Shown: positions 1 to 11,357, counted from the first letter of the stretch. The stretch: DNA of 64,000 nucleotides from Arthrobacter sp. H16F315 (GCF_024124825.1 NZ_JAMXSS010000002.1:3348001-3412000), one strand, 5' to 3'. Numbers and translations are program-made. Notes: generated from the sequence alone by a model not told the origin.

Positions 1-894
1 GACAAGGCCAGCTATCGGATCTCGGTGACCACTGACGCACACTACCGGGCCGTGTGCAACGGGATCCTGGTCGCCCGCACCAGCCGGTCCAGCCGCGAGA
101 CCTGGGTCTACGAACAGGCCGAGCCCATGGCCACGTACCTCGCCACGGTTCAGATCGGCCGCTACGAGCTCTTGGCCCTCAACCCGGTCCGCCCGGCGTT
201 ACAGGTGCCCCAGCACGTGGCGGTTCCTGCTGAGCTTGCAGACAAGGCACGCGAAGGGCTGAGGAGGCAGCCGGAAATGATGCGTACCTTCATCGATTGC
301 TTCGGCCCCTACCCGTTCGCCGAGTACACAGTAGTGGTGACCGGGGATGAGCTGGAGATCCCGCTCGAGGCGCAGAGCCTGTCGATTTTTGGCCCCAACC
401 AGCTGGAACAGGACTGGGAGTCGCAGCGGCTCATCGCCCACGAGTTGTCCCACCAGTGGTTCGGCAATTCGCTGACGGCAGCGTCCTGGAAGGACATTTG
501 GCTGCATGAGGGCTTTGCCTGCTATGCCGAATGGATCTGGTCCGAGGAAGCCGGCGTTATGACTGTGGCGCGCCGGGCCGCCGCCGCCTGGCGGAAGCTC
601 AGCACCGGCGCGCAGGACCTGCTTGTGGGCGACCCCGGTCCGGAGTTGATGTTCGATGACCGGGTGTACAAACGCGGGGCCCTGGCGTTGCACGCCCTCC
701 GCCTGCGCTGCGGCGACCTGGCGTTTTTTTCGCTGCTGCATGAATGGGCGGGGCAGTACCGCCACGGCTCGGTCTCGACGGCGCAGTTCATTCTCACCGC
801 GGACCACGCGACAAGCCTCGACACGGAAGCACTGCTGCACCCGTGGCTGTACCAGGAAGCGCTGCCGGCACTTCCGGCCGGCGGCCCAAGGTGA
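1..894 (+). CDS. M1 family zinc aminopeptidase, C-terminal part (5' end outside window)
   Basis: The frame is open from base 1, so the gene begins upstream; 297 residues are present. It carries the gluzincin signature [10 protein letters not shown] (codons from base 439), and a second glutamate (LHEG) follows 18 residues after the HExxH, as in M1 aminopeptidases where the two His and this Glu bind zinc. The tyrosine of the M1 active site is probably in the [11 protein letters not shown] segment near base 665. The protein should remove N-terminal residues from peptides in the cytoplasm. It ends about 150 residues after the zinc site and lacks the large C-terminal helical domain of PepN, which fits the short (about 450 aa) actinobacterial M1 form. 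It is convergent with the phosphopantetheinyl transferase gene, 18 bases away. Confidence 0.9.
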   Translation, partial: DKASYRISVTTDAHYRAVCNGILVARTSRSSRETWVYEQAEPMATYLATVQIGRYELLALNPVRPALQVPQHVAVPAELADKAREGLRRQPEMMRTFIDCFGPYPFAEYTVVVTGDELEIPLEAQSLSIFGPNQLEQDWESQRLIAHELSHQWFGNSLTAASWKDIWLHEGFACYAEWIWSEEAGVMTVARRAAAAWRKLSTGAQDLLVGDPGPELMFDDRVYKRGALALHALRLRCGDLAFFSLLHEWAGQYRHGSVSTAQFILTADHATSLDTEALLHPWLYQEALPALPAGGPR

Positions 895-912
895 TCTCCT
901 GGCCCTGGGTTG

Positions 913-1523
913 CTAAGCGGTTCCCGGAACAGCCAGCGCGGCGGCGAATCCCGCAGGCAGGCCCAGTGCAACCGTGTCCAGTTCAACAAGGACAATGCCT
1001 TCCCCGGGCTCCGCGAAAGCCTCCACCGTAGCCGGATCGACCCGCAACCCGGTACCGCGTGACTTGAGTAGCGCTTCCTTGCGCGCCCAGGCAGCTGCCC
1101 GCCAGCCCGCTCCCTCGTCGGGGGAATCGTATTGAGCCGCTCCCGTTCGGCAGGGGTGAGGGCAACGACGTCGAACCCCGGGAACGTCACACCGGAGCGG
1201 TGCTCCAGGTCGATGCCGGGACGGACCCCCGGCTCCCGGGTGTGCACTGCTGCCAGCAGGGCCCAGCCGTGGCTGCGCGACAGGCTCAGGTTCAGGCCGG
1301 CGGGAAGACCGGCAATCCGGTAGCCGGGCCGGCCATGGTCAATCTCCGGGCCGGTGCCGCAATCAGGGCACACATAGGCGGCCGTTAGTTCTCCGGGGTG
1401 CACCGCCAGGATCCCGGCAGCAAAAGCGCGCAACGCGATCCGGCCGGCCACAAAGTCCCGCCGGGTTGCGTCGTCTTTGAGGCCCGCTGCACGCGCGCGT
1501 TCTACTTGATCGAGGAAGGCCAC
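913..1523 (-). CDS. 4'-phosphopantetheinyl transferase superfamily protein (frameshifted)
   Basis: Sfp/AcpS-superfamily enzyme that should transfer 4'-phosphopantetheine from CoA to a carrier-protein serine. The N-terminal part has LSLSRSHGWALLA and the metal-binding PGIDLEHRSG. The C-terminal part, read in another frame, has AAAWARKEALLKSRGTGLR, the W-x-x-KEA-x-x-K motif of the family. The two halves join if one base is added to the run of five at 1120-1124, giving 203 residues and a stop at 913-915. The start used is a GTG at 1523. The frame stays open upstream with protein-like residues, so translation may begin earlier, close to or inside the end of pheT. The indel is probably a sequence error. 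Which carrier protein it serves cannot be told here. Confidence 0.82.
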
Positions 1524-1597
1524 ACCGTCCGGTCCAACGTCGGCAAGACGAACGGACCGGACGGCGGTCCCGGCGACGGCGAGTGTTCTTCCGTGCT

Positions 1598-4140
1598 CTA
1601 GCGTTGGACTGCCCCGAAACGCTCGTGCGCAGCTGCCACGGCACCCTCGCGCGCCGCGGACGCCTCCTCGGCTGTCAGCGTGCGGTCAGCGGCACGGAAG
1701 CGCAGGCTGAAAGCCAGCGACTTTTTGCCGTCCTCGATGCCCTTGCCCGCGTACACGTCGAAGAGAGCGACGTCTTCAAGCAGCTCGCCGGCTCCCGCGC
1801 GGAGAGCCGACTCCACTTCGTCCGCGGGGACCTCCAGCGGCACCACCAGGGCGACGTCCTGGCTCGCCACCGGGAACGTCGACAGGTGCCGGGCGACGAT
1901 CACGTCGGCGGCAGCCTCAAAGAGGGCATCGGCGTTGAATTCGAGCGCCACGGACCGTGCCGGCATGTCGTGGGCGGCCAGCAGTTTCGGGTGCAGTTCG
2001 CCGGCGTAGCCCAGGACCTCCCCGGTGCGGAGCGCCAGTTGCGCGGCCCGTCCCGGGTGGAAGGCCTGGTGCCGGCCCTGGCTAACAACGATCTCGACGC
2101 CGAGCACGTCGCCGGCGATCCGGGCAATGTCCACGGCATCGGCCCAGTCCCATACCCGGGGACTGTGGCCGGCGGCAACCGGTGAGTCGTGGCCGGTAAG
2201 CACCGCGGCGAGGTACAGCGGCTGGTCCGGCACACCGTTATACAAACCGTCGAGCACTTCATCGCCCGGCCTGACGCCAAGGGGCGGGATCGTGGCGGTG
2301 CCGAGTGTGTCACCCGGCAGGAAAACCAGCCCGGCCTCGAACAGGGCCAGGTCGCGGAAGCCGCGCGAATGGTTGCGTTTAGCCACCTCGATCAGGCCCG
2401 GCAGGATCGAGGTGCGCAGGTAGCCTTGCTCCTCGCTGATCGGGTTGGCGAGCTTGAGTGCCGTGCGCGGTGCTCCTTCCGTGGCAACGCCAAACGTGTC
2501 GTTGGCGGCCCGGGAGACAAACGGGTACGCGAGGACCTCGGTGAGGCCGGCGGCTGCCAGGGCCTGGACCAGGCGCCGGCGCTGCTGCTGGACGCGGGTC
2601 AACCCGCGGCCAGGGGTGCCACCGGCAGGGACGCCGGGATCTGGTCGTAACCGACCAGCCGTGCAATTTCCTCGGTCAGGTCTTCCTTGGTTTCAAGGTC
2701 GTTGCGCCAGCTTGGCGCCGTCACCGTGTACCCGCCGGCGTTCTTGACAACAACTGCACCCAGGTCCTCGAGCGAGGTGAGGATCTGGTCCTCGGTGAAG
2801 TCGATGCCGATCCGTTCCGCGGCGAAGGCTGCGGGCAGTTCGACGGCGACGGCGTCCGGTGCGGTGCCGACGTCGGTCCCCTCGGCGACGGCGGTGCCGC
2901 CAGCGAGCTCGACCAGGAGGTCAACAACCCGCTGGGCAGCGACGCCGGCCACCTGCCAGTCAACACCGCGTTCGAAGCGCTTGGAGGCTTCGGACGGGAG
3001 CTTGTGGCGGCGGCGGGAACGCGCGATGGACACTTCGTCGAAGTGCGCGGCCTCCACGAGGACGTTCGTGGTGGCATCGGACACCTCGGTGGCGGCACCG
3101 CCCATCACGCCGGCAATGCCGATCGCACCGGAACCGTCGGTGATGAGGAGGTCCTCGACGTCGAGCGTGCGTTCCTTGCCGTCCAGCGTGGTGATCTTTT
3201 CACCGGCCGACGCCCGACGGACCACAATGTCGCCCGAAAGGGTGTCCAGGTCGTAGCAGTGGGTGGGCTGGCCGAGTTCCAGCATGACGTAGTTCGAGAT
3301 GTCCACCGGCAGCGAGATCGAGCGGATGCCGGCGAGCCGGAGCCGGGAGGTCATCCACGGGGGCGTGGGCTTCGTGGCGTCGACGCCGCGGACGGTGCGG
3401 GCCACAAAACGGTCGCAGCCGTGCTTGCCGTAGATCGGGGCGCCGTCGTTGAGCTGCACGCCGAAGCCGCCGGCCAGTTCCGCAGGGGCCTGGACCCTGG
3501 CGGCCGGGTCGGTGAAGGACGTGCCGGTCGCGTGCGCGTACTCGCGTGCCACGCCGCGGATGGAGAACGCATAGCCGCGGTCCGGAGTGACGTTGATTTC
3601 GGCGGCCTGGTCGTAAAGGCCCAGCAGCTCCATGGCGTCGGTGCCGATTTCCGGGTCCAGTCCGATCCGCGAGAGCACCAGGATGCCGTCGTGGTCATCG
3701 CCGATGCCGAGTTCGCGTACGGAGGCGATCATTCCCGCGGAGAGGTGCCCGTAGGTCTTCCGGGCGGAGATGCGGAAGTCACCGGGCAGCACGGCACCGG
3801 GAAGGGTGACCACCACCTTGTCGCCTGCCACGAAGTTATGGGCGCCGCAGATGATGCCCTGGACGCCGGCGGGGTCGATGCCCTCGCCGGTGAGGCTCTG
3901 CTGCTGTCCATCGGGGACCACCCGGACCTGGCACCAGTTGATGGTTTTGCCGTTGGTCTGGGGTTCCTTGACGATGCTCAGGACCTGGCCCACCACGATC
4001 GGGCCCTGCAGGGTGTCCGTGGGCCGGTGGACTGCCTCTTCCTCAAAGCCGACCTTGACGAGGTCTGCCATCACGTCTTCGGCCGTTGCACCGGCCGGTA
4101 CCTGCGCGAATTCACGCAGCCAGGAAAGTGGGATACGCAC
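1598..4140 (-). CDS. pheT: Phenylalanine--tRNA ligase beta subunit (frameshifted)
   Basis: Beta subunit of the alpha2-beta2 enzyme that charges tRNA-Phe. Order of regions: N-terminal VRIPLSWLREFAQV, the EMAP/OB tRNA-binding fold (about residues 40-150, GQVLSIVKEPQTNGK), B3/B4 editing domain, B5 domain, catalytic-like core (GLTRVQQQRRRL) and the C-terminal anticodon-binding ferredoxin fold. The start is a GTG at 4140, two bases after the pheS stop, so the two are co-transcribed and probably coupled. The frame breaks at a TGA (2599-2601) after ASLPVAPLAAG and resumes one frame over at GLTRVQQQ. Adding one base restores about 847 residues, normal for PheT. As pheT is essential, the break is most likely a sequence error. 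Confidence 0.95.
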
Positions 4141-4142
4141 TG

Positions 4143-5204
<1,062 letters not shown>

Positions 5205-5380
5205 CTACTGTTCTTAGCTACGAGTCGGTTCATGCCAACGGCTCAGGACCTTCAACAGGAGCAGGTACCGGCGCGTTGGCAAAGGGCAGGGCCCGCCAAA
5301 ATCACTCCGGCGGACACTTCCCACCAGTCTAGTTGAACGCACTCAGGTGCCCGAACGTGGGGCCCGGCTAGCATGGCCTT

Positions 5381-5812
5381 ATGACGCCGGGACAACGGCT
5401 GCGGCAGCTGGCCAATGTATTGAATGCAACAACCCCGTTGGGCTTGTTGCTTGCCGGCTGCGCCCGCGCCCCGGTCCGCCGTGGACCCCGCGGGCTGCTG
5501 CTTGCCACCGGTTACCACTGGCGGCTGCCAATGGCCGGGGCCTTTACGGTCGGCAATGTGGTGCTCTTCCGCGCCGGACCCCGGGAAGCCCTCGCCAATC
5601 CGGAACTGCTCGGGCACGAGGAGCGCCACAGCACCCAGTACGCGTGCTGCCTGGGCCTGCCTTTCCTGCCGTTGTATTTCCTGGCAGCAGGCTGGTCCCT
5701 GCTCCGGACCGGCAACCCCGGCTCGGGTAATGTCTTCGAACGGCACGCCGGGCTGCTGGCCGGCGGCTACCCGGAGCCAACCCAGGCGGCCCCCGAACAG
5801 AATGAGGCATAA
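5381..5812 (+). CDS. Conserved hypothetical small protein with HExxH-like motif
   Basis: A 143-residue protein I cannot assign to a named family. It has a hydrophobic stretch around residues 15-30 and another around 90-108 (LGLPFLPLYFLAAG), suggesting membrane association. Between them lies HEERH (79-83), which fits the HExxH zinc pattern, with a glutamate at 120 (FERHAG) as a possible third ligand. Many small proteins carry HExxH by chance, so protease activity is only a possibility. It stops at 5812, one base before the ATG of the SIMPL gene, so the two form an operon. Its promoter must lie in the region shared with pheS. Confidence 0.7.
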   Translation: MTPGQRLRQLANVLNATTPLGLLLAGCARAPVRRGPRGLLLATGYHWRLPMAGAFTVGNVVLFRAGPREALANPELLGHEERHSTQYACCLGLPFLPLYFLAAGWSLLRTGNPGSGNVFERHAGLLAGGYPEPTQAAPEQNEA

Positions 5813-5813
5813 C

Positions 5814-6452
5814 ATGACCGACAGTCCCAGGACCATCTCCGTCACCGGATCCGGCAGCGCGGAAGCCGAACCCGACATACTGACCCTTTCGATCGGCGTC
5901 GAGTGCCGCCGGGAGGGCGTCGGCGCTGCGTACGGCGACGCCGGCCGGGTCCTGGCAGCGATCACGGACGCACTGCGATCGCACGGCGTGGCGGACCCGG
6001 ACATCACCACGTCGGGGCTCAATGTCCGTGCCGAGGTGAACTGGCAGGAGGGCCGGGGCCAGGTCGTGGCCGGCTACCTGGCGTCCAGCGTCCTGAGTGT
6101 CCGGCTCAGGGAGCTGGGAACGTCGTCGGCGGTGATCGCCGCGGCCGTATCGGCCGGCGGCAACGATGTCCGGCTCAACGGGCTGGAGCTCGGCTTCGCC
6201 GATCCCGCCGGTGTCTACGCCCGCGCCCGTGAAGCCGCCTGGCTGGACGCCCGCACAACGGCCGGGCACTTCGCCTCGCTCGCCGGGACGTCGCTGGGAA
6301 AGGTCATCTCGCTCACCCAGCAGTCCGGGCATGCGGCCCCATTCCCCGCGGCGGCGATGCAGCGGGCCGCCGCAGTGGAATCGCTTACGGTCGAGGCCGG
6401 AGAATCGTCCGTCACCGCAACGGTCGGCGTCGTGTGGGAGCTGCACGGCTAA
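5814..6452 (+). CDS. SIMPL (DUF541) domain protein
   Basis: A 212-residue protein spanned by a SIMPL/DUF541 domain: N-terminal ISVTGSGSAEAEPDILTLSI, the central DPDITTSGLNV segment and C-terminal VTATVGVVWEL are typical. No signal peptide is visible, unlike the periplasmic E. coli YggE type, so it is probably cytoplasmic or membrane-associated. Members are linked to oxidative-stress protection and signalling complexes, but no reaction is known. The ATG at 5814 was chosen because GAGG sits just upstream and because it abuts the preceding stop. It is the second gene of a two-gene unit. Confidence 0.88.
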   Translation: MTDSPRTISVTGSGSAEAEPDILTLSIGVECRREGVGAAYGDAGRVLAAITDALRSHGVADPDITTSGLNVRAEVNWQEGRGQVVAGYLASSVLSVRLRELGTSSAVIAAAVSAGGNDVRLNGLELGFADPAGVYARAREAAWLDARTTAGHFASLAGTSLGKVISLTQQSGHAAPFPAAAMQRAAAVESLTVEAGESSVTATVGVVWELHG

Positions 6453-6542
6453 GCCTGCCACGGGCGCAGCGGTGCGGGCCGGCGGCGGTGGACTGCAACG
6501 GCGCGCTGGCGTCCGGATACAGCGGGGCTCCTTGACTTAAAC

Positions 6543-6558
6543 TCGAACATACCTTCGA
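6543..6558. promoter_or_regulatory. Candidate LexA (SOS) box upstream of radical SAM gene
   Basis: TCGAACATACCTTCGA matches the actinobacterial SOS operator TCGAAC-N4-GTTCGA with one mismatch. It ends 9 bases before the ATG at 6568, where bound LexA would block transcription. Confidence 0.7.
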
Positions 6559-6567
6559 ATGGAATCC

Positions 6568-7722
6568 ATGAGATGGGACGCACAAGCACTTAATCCGGCG
6601 TCGGAAGACAGGGCGGCCGCCGGGCAGGGCACAGTTGCCGCCAGCGGGTCCCCGGCCGCCGCCGATGCCCTGCTGCCCCTGCTCGGGCTGGTGCGTTCCG
6701 TGACCACCCCTGAGTTCGCCGGCGTCACGTTCCATGAGGTCACCGCTAAATCGGTGCTCAACAAAGTGGCCGCCGGTTCCCGAATGCCGTTCGAATGGAC
6801 CATCAACCCTTACCGTGGCTGCAGCCACGCGTGTGTGTACTGTTTCGCCCGGAAAAGCCATACCTACCTCGATTTCGACGCCGGCCTGGACTTTGACAGC
6901 CAGGTGGTAGTGAAAATCAACGCCGCGGAGGTCCTGCGCCGGGAATTGGCCAAGCCCTCCTGGGCCCGGCAGCACGTGGCCCTCGGAACCAACACCGATC
7001 CCTACCAACGGGCCGAAGGCCGGTACCGGCTGATGCCCGGCATCATAGGTGCCCTCGCTGATTCCGGGACTCCGCTGTCGATCCTGACGAAGGGCACCCT
7101 GCTGGCCAGGGATATTCCGCTGCTGAAGCATGCGGCTGCGCAGGTCCCGGTCGGCGTGGGCATCTCACTGGCGATGACGGACGAGCGCCTCGCCGAAGCA
7201 GTCGAGCCCGGTACGCCCGGGCCCCGGGCCCGCCTGAAGCTGATTTCCCGGCTCCGGGAGGCCGGACTGCCCTGCGGCGTGATGGCTATGCCCATCCTGC
7301 CGTGGCTCTCGGACAGCGACGAGGCCCTCGATTCCCTGTTCGCTTCGCTGGCCTCGGCGGGCGCCACCGGGGTCACGGCCGGGGCGCTTTACCTTAAGCC
7401 CGGCACCCGGGAATGGTTTATGCAGTGGGTCGCCAAGGAACACCCCCAGCTTGCCGGCAGGTACCGCCGGCTCTACGGCACCGGCTCCTACGCCGCCAAG
7501 GAGTACCGCGACTGGCTCTCCGGCCGCATTCGGTATTTCAAGGCCAGGCATGGATTCTCCGGCTCGCAGGGCTTCAGCCACCGGGACCTCAACGACGATC
7601 CCGGCAGCCGTGACCCCAGGGAAGAGGAAGCGCAGTATCCCGACGGCAGCCTCCCCGAACCGGCAGCCGTCGCCGCCGGCCAGCGGCCAGCGACGCCGGC
7701 TGCACAGGCCACCTTGTTCTAG
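6568..7722 (+). CDS. Rv2578c-family radical SAM protein
   Basis: Radical SAM enzyme of 384 residues. The [4Fe-4S] cluster motif is PYRGCSHACVYCFARKSH with cysteines at about 85, 89 and 92. This class resembles the spore photoproduct lyase-like and Rv2578c families, with the NPYRGC-H-C-YC signature. The substrate is unknown. The start at 6568 (MRWDAQALNP) was preferred to the ATG at 6559 because family members begin MRWD and the SOS box lies directly upstream. The gene appears to be monocistronic. Its last four bases overlap the end of pntB on the other strand (7719-7722). The SOS box and homology to a mycobacterial LexA-regulon gene point to a role after DNA damage. Confidence 0.88.
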   Translation: MRWDAQALNPASEDRAAAGQGTVAASGSPAAADALLPLLGLVRSVTTPEFAGVTFHEVTAKSVLNKVAAGSRMPFEWTINPYRGCSHACVYCFARKSHTYLDFDAGLDFDSQVVVKINAAEVLRRELAKPSWARQHVALGTNTDPYQRAEGRYRLMPGIIGALADSGTPLSILTKGTLLARDIPLLKHAAAQVPVGVGISLAMTDERLAEAVEPGTPGPRARLKLISRLREAGLPCGVMAMPILPWLSDSDEALDSLFASLASAGATGVTAGALYLKPGTREWFMQWVAKEHPQLAGRYRRLYGTGSYAAKEYRDWLSGRIRYFKARHGFSGSQGFSHRDLNDDPGSRDPREEEAQYPDGSLPEPAAVAAGQRPATPAAQATLF

Positions 7723-9092
7723 AGTTCCTTCACGGCGCCCAGGATCCGGGTGAGTGAGTCCTTGGCGTCTCCAAAGAGGAGCGTCGTTTTGGCATCAAAG
7801 AGCAGCTCGTTCTCAATCCCGGCGAAACCCGGCCGCATCGAGCGTTTGAGGAACACCACCTGACCGGCCAGCGAAACCTCCAGGATGGGCATCCCGTAGA
7901 TCGGCGCCCCGGGCGTGGATTTGGCGGCAGGGTTAACAACGTCGTTAGCGCCCACAACCAGGGCGACGTCGGTGTTCGGGAACTCCGGGTTGGCTTCTGC
8001 CAGCTCTTTTAGCGCCTCGTATGGAACGTTTGCTTCCGCGAGCAACACATTCATGTGGCCCGGCATCCGCCCGGCCACCGGGTGGATGGCAAAAACCACT
8101 TCAACGCCGCGGGCCGCCAGGGCCGTGGCAAGCTCGGCGATCGTGTGTTGGCCCTGGGCGACGGCGAGGCCGTAGCCGGGCACGATCACGACCCGCTGGG
8201 CGTAGCCAAGCTGGACCGCGACGTCTTCGGGCGAGGACGAGCGCACCGGGCGGTCGCTCTGCACTGTGGATCCCGCCGTCGACCCGCCCCGGAAGGCCCC
8301 GAATACAATGCCGGCGACGCCCCGGCCCATCGCAGCGGCCATCGCCCTGGTCAGCAGGGTGCCGCTGGCCCCCACCAGGGTGCCGGCCACCACCAGCAGG
8401 ACGTTGCCCAGCACAATGCCGGATGCTGCAACCGCGAGGCCGGTAAAGGCGTTCAGCAACGAAATGACTATCGGCACGTCGGCCCCGCCGACGGGCAGCA
8501 CCAGCAGGAGTCCCCCGGCCAGGCCCACTGCCAGCAGCGCTGCCGCCCAGCCGGCTGAACCCGAACCGACCACAAGGGTGCCGGCGGTGACGGCGCCCAG
8601 CACCACGGCGCCCATCACCACCGGCATACCTGGGAACAGCAGCGGGCGGGTGCTGATCAGCTCCTGGAGCTTGCCCACAGTCACGGCTGAGCCGGCAAAA
8701 GACACAGCGCCGATCAACATGGTGAAGACCACGGCCACCCGCACCCAGTAATCGCCGCTGTGGCCCAGTTCCAGCACTGCCACCAGCGCAGCGGCTCCGC
8801 CGCCGACGCCGTTGAACAAGGCCACCAGTTGCGGCATGTGGGTCATCTGCACCCGCCGGGCCACCGGAACGGCGATGGCCGACCCGACGGCGATGGCGGC
8901 GAGGATCAGCGGGATGTTTGCCAGTTTTACGGAAAGAAAGACCGTGGCGACGGCCACGAAGGCGCCGGCCGCTCCAATCGTGTTGCCTCGACGCGCGGTC
9001 CGCGGCGAGCTGAGGCCCTTCAGCGCAAGAATGAAACACACCGCGGCCGCCAGGTAAAACAGGGAGGTCCACACCGGGCTGAGGATACTCAT
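7719..9092 (-). CDS. pntB: NAD(P) transhydrogenase subunit beta
   Basis: Beta subunit of the proton-translocating transhydrogenase, which uses the proton gradient to reduce NADP+ with NADH. The first 250 or so residues are strongly hydrophobic with several membrane helices. The C-terminal 180 residues form the NADP(H)-binding domain III (VIVPGYGLAVAQGQH, then MPGHMNVLLAEANVPYE). Length is 457 residues from the ATG at 9092 (MSILSPVWTS), close to the E. coli 462. A longer in-frame reading upstream covers pntAb and is not real. The start overlaps the pntAb stop by four bases (9089-9092). It is the last gene of pntAa-pntAb-pntB. Confidence 0.96.
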   Translation of the reverse strand: MSILSPVWTSLFYLAAAVCFILALKGLSSPRTARRGNTIGAAGAFVAVATVFLSVKLANIPLILAAIAVGSAIAVPVARRVQMTHMPQLVALFNGVGGGAAALVAVLELGHSGDYWVRVAVVFTMLIGAVSFAGSAVTVGKLQELISTRPLLFPGMPVVMGAVVLGAVTAGTLVVGSGSAGWAAALLAVGLAGGLLLVLPVGGADVPIVISLLNAFTGLAVAASGIVLGNVLLVVAGTLVGASGTLLTRAMAAAMGRGVAGIVFGAFRGGSTAGSTVQSDRPVRSSSPEDVAVQLGYAQRVVIVPGYGLAVAQGQHTIAELATALAARGVEVVFAIHPVAGRMPGHMNVLLAEANVPYEALKELAEANPEFPNTDVALVVGANDVVNPAAKSTPGAPIYGMPILEVSLAGQVVFLKRSMRPGFAGIENELLFDAKTTLLFGDAKDSLTRILGAVKEL

Positions 9093-9409
9093 GGGCCGTC
9101 CCGCCGCGGACGGTCGTTGCGCCGGACAGGCTTCCGGCTGCCGAACATTTCGAGCATCCGGTCCGTGACCACAAATCCGCCGACCAAATTGGCCGTTGCC
9201 AGCACCACTGCGAGGAGTGCAACCATAAGCAGCCAGGGGTCGTCCGCCTGGCCGGCCACGATGATGGCGCCCACCAGGATGATGCCATGGATAGCGTTGG
9301 CGCCGGACATCAGCGGAGTATGCAGCTTGCTGGTGACCTTCGACACAACTTCGAACCCAACGAAGACGGCGAGCACCACTACCGTCAGCAGGGTGACCGG
9401 ATCCATCAT
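9089..9409 (-). CDS. pntAB: NAD(P) transhydrogenase subunit alpha part 2 (PntAb)
   Basis: Small membrane subunit of 106 residues, equal to the C-terminal membrane part of E. coli PntA. Three hydrophobic helices are visible (about 5-22, 38-55, 58-80), with the typical GANAIHGIILVGAI. Three-subunit transhydrogenases (PntAa, PntAb, PntB) are known from Rhodospirillum and mycobacteria. Two adjacent ATG codons (9409 and 9406) could start it; the first overlaps the pntAa stop as ATGA. It is translationally coupled to both neighbours. Confidence 0.93.
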   Translation of the reverse strand: MMDPVTLLTVVVLAVFVGFEVVSKVTSKLHTPLMSGANAIHGIILVGAIIVAGQADDPWLLMVALLAVVLATANLVGGFVVTDRMLEMFGSRKPVRRNDRPRRDGP

Positions 9410-10544
9410 CTGAGGGCCTCCAGCGCGCCGGCGGTGGCGGCGTGCCGGACGGCCCCGCCGTGGGTGAGGCAGGCGCCGGCGACAACTTCGTCGTCGAAAT
9501 CCGGAACGACTTTCCCCTCTGTGGTCATCAGGGCCAGCAGGTTCGCGACGTTTTTGGCGAAAAGCCGGGAAGCATCGGAGGGCATCGAGGAAGCCGCGTC
9601 CTGCAGGCCCACCAGCGTAACGGAACCGCCGTCCACCGGGATCTGGAGGTCCTGCCCGGCGATGACTCCTTCGACGTTCCCGCCGGATTCCGCCGCAAGG
9701 TCAACAACGACCGAACCGGCCCGCATGGCTCCCACCATGTCTGTAGTTACCAGCAAAGGAGCTGCGCGGCCGGGGATGGCGGCAGTAGTGATGAGGATAT
9801 CCGCCGCCCCGACGTGCGGGGCCAGCAGGGCGCGCTGCCGTATGGCCCGGTCCTTGCCCAGCTCACGGGCGTAGCCGCCACCGCCGTCCGCGGCGTCAAG
9901 ATCGAGCTGGATGAAGGTGCCACCCATCGAGGCGACTTCTTCCGCTGACGCGGCCCGGATGTCGTTGGCCGAAACCCTGGCCCCAAGGCGTTTGGCCGTA
10001 CCAATGGCCTGCAGCCCGGCGACTCCGGCCCCCAGAACCAGGACCCGGGCGGGCGGGATCGTCCCCGCCGCGGTCATGTACAACGGAAAGAAGCGGGGAT
10101 AACGCACCGCGGCCTCGAGCACCGCCCGGTAGCCGGAGACCAGCGCCTGGGAACTGAGCGCGTCCGTCGACTGGGCCCGGGAGATGCGCGGCACCAGTTC
10201 CAGCGCAAACGAGGTCACCCCGGCACCGGCGAGGGCGTCCACTCCGGGCAGTTCCGACCCCGGGGAGGCGAAGCCAATAGTCACCGTGCCCGGGCGGAGT
10301 TCCCGGGCTGTCTCCGGTTCAAGCGGCCGGACGTGCAGCAAGACATCCAGTGATGCTGCCGTCAGCTCCGGAACAATTGACGCTCCCGCCGCGGCGTAGG
10401 CGGCATTGCCGTACCCGGCCGCGGTACCGGCCTGGCTCTCCACCACCAGGTCGAGGCCAAGATCCATTAGCTGGCGCACGGTCTCCGGCGTCGCGGCAAC
10501 CCGTCGCTCCCCGTGCGTTGTTCCCGCCTGACACCCACCAGCAC
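9406..10544 (-). CDS. pntAA: NAD(P) transhydrogenase subunit alpha part 1 (PntAa, frameshifted)
   Basis: Soluble NAD(H)-binding domain I of transhydrogenase, related to alanine dehydrogenase. It shows the Rossmann loop VLVLGAGVAGLQAIGTAKRL and the conserved RLGARVSANDIRAASAEEV region. The first 22 or so residues lie in another frame: VLVGVRREQRTG then ERRVAATPETVRQL, joined by one extra base in the run of four at 10509-10512. With this repair the protein is 379 residues. The start is a GTG at 10544 behind AGGAG. It heads the pnt operon, and its stop overlaps the pntAb start. The missing base is probably a sequence error. Confidence 0.92.
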
Positions 10545-10732
10545 TGGCAACTCCTCTCGACTGGCTTCAGAGTAGGCACACGCTTCACCCTTTGGCGAGG
10601 GGCGGGCTCCGTTGGCTGGGGGCGGGCTCCGCAGGCGGGGATCGGCGGCATGTCACCCGCAGCTCACCTGGACGGTATCCAGGGCCTCCATGTCACGGCC
10701 GGGCGCCCGAAGCGAAGCACAACGCCGGCGTC

Positions 10733-11187
10733 TCAGGGCCCCGGCGCCGCCGCGTCCTTTCGGCCCTCCACGGCTGTCAGCAGCGCCTCCACAATTGGCA
10801 GGTCGGCCGGGATCCAGTCCAGGGCCAGCACGGCGCCGCGGTCCTGCAGATCGACCCAGCGCAGCTCGTCGTGGTCTTGGAGCGGGCGCGGATCGCCGCC
10901 GAGAAGCTCTGCGAACCAGACCCGCATCACGGCCCGCTCGTTCAGCGGCCAGCCCTCCGCCGCGCCCGCAGCGAGTTCTGCTCCCAGCCTGACCCGGACT
11001 CCGAGTTCCTCCCGCAATTCCCGGTGCAGGGCCTGTTCGGGCGTCTCGCCGGGCTCGACCTTGCCGCCGGGAAACTCCCACATGCCGGCGAACTGCGGGG
11101 CGCCGTCCGCCGGGCCACAAGCAGCCGGCCAGGTTCGGCGAGGGAGTCCAGTACTGCGCCGCCGACAACGCTGATAAGTCCAGTCAC
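10733..11187 (-). CDS. NUDIX hydrolase, MutT-like (frameshifted)
   Basis: NUDIX-fold phosphohydrolase with the box GGKVEPGE...RELREELG shortly after FAGMWEFPGG. This arrangement is that of the (deoxy)nucleoside triphosphatases of the MutT group, so removal of oxidised nucleotides is possible, but the substrate is unproven. The N-terminus (TGLISVVGGAVLDS, ARRTAPP) is in a different frame; one base added to the run of four at 11097-11100 joins it to QFAGMWEFPGG. The repaired length is 151 residues from a GTG at 11187. It stands alone, divergent from the MFS gene at 11358. Confidence 0.85.
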
Positions 11188-11357
11188 GCGACCAAGTCTA
11201 GGGGCGGGGCACACGTGGGAGAGAATGGAACCAGGCGGTGGCCGCGGACCAGGAATACCCGGCCCGCCCGCCCCGTTCAACACATCAGGCCGCAGATCCG
11301 ATTTAACTTGCCGCACCCTCCTGGTTCCACCCGGGAACGTCACCGAAAAGCAGACGA

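Noticed and set aside
5205..5380. T-box or peptide attenuator before pheS
   Set aside because: No T-box sequence, no Phe-rich leader frame and no clear terminator pair were seen.
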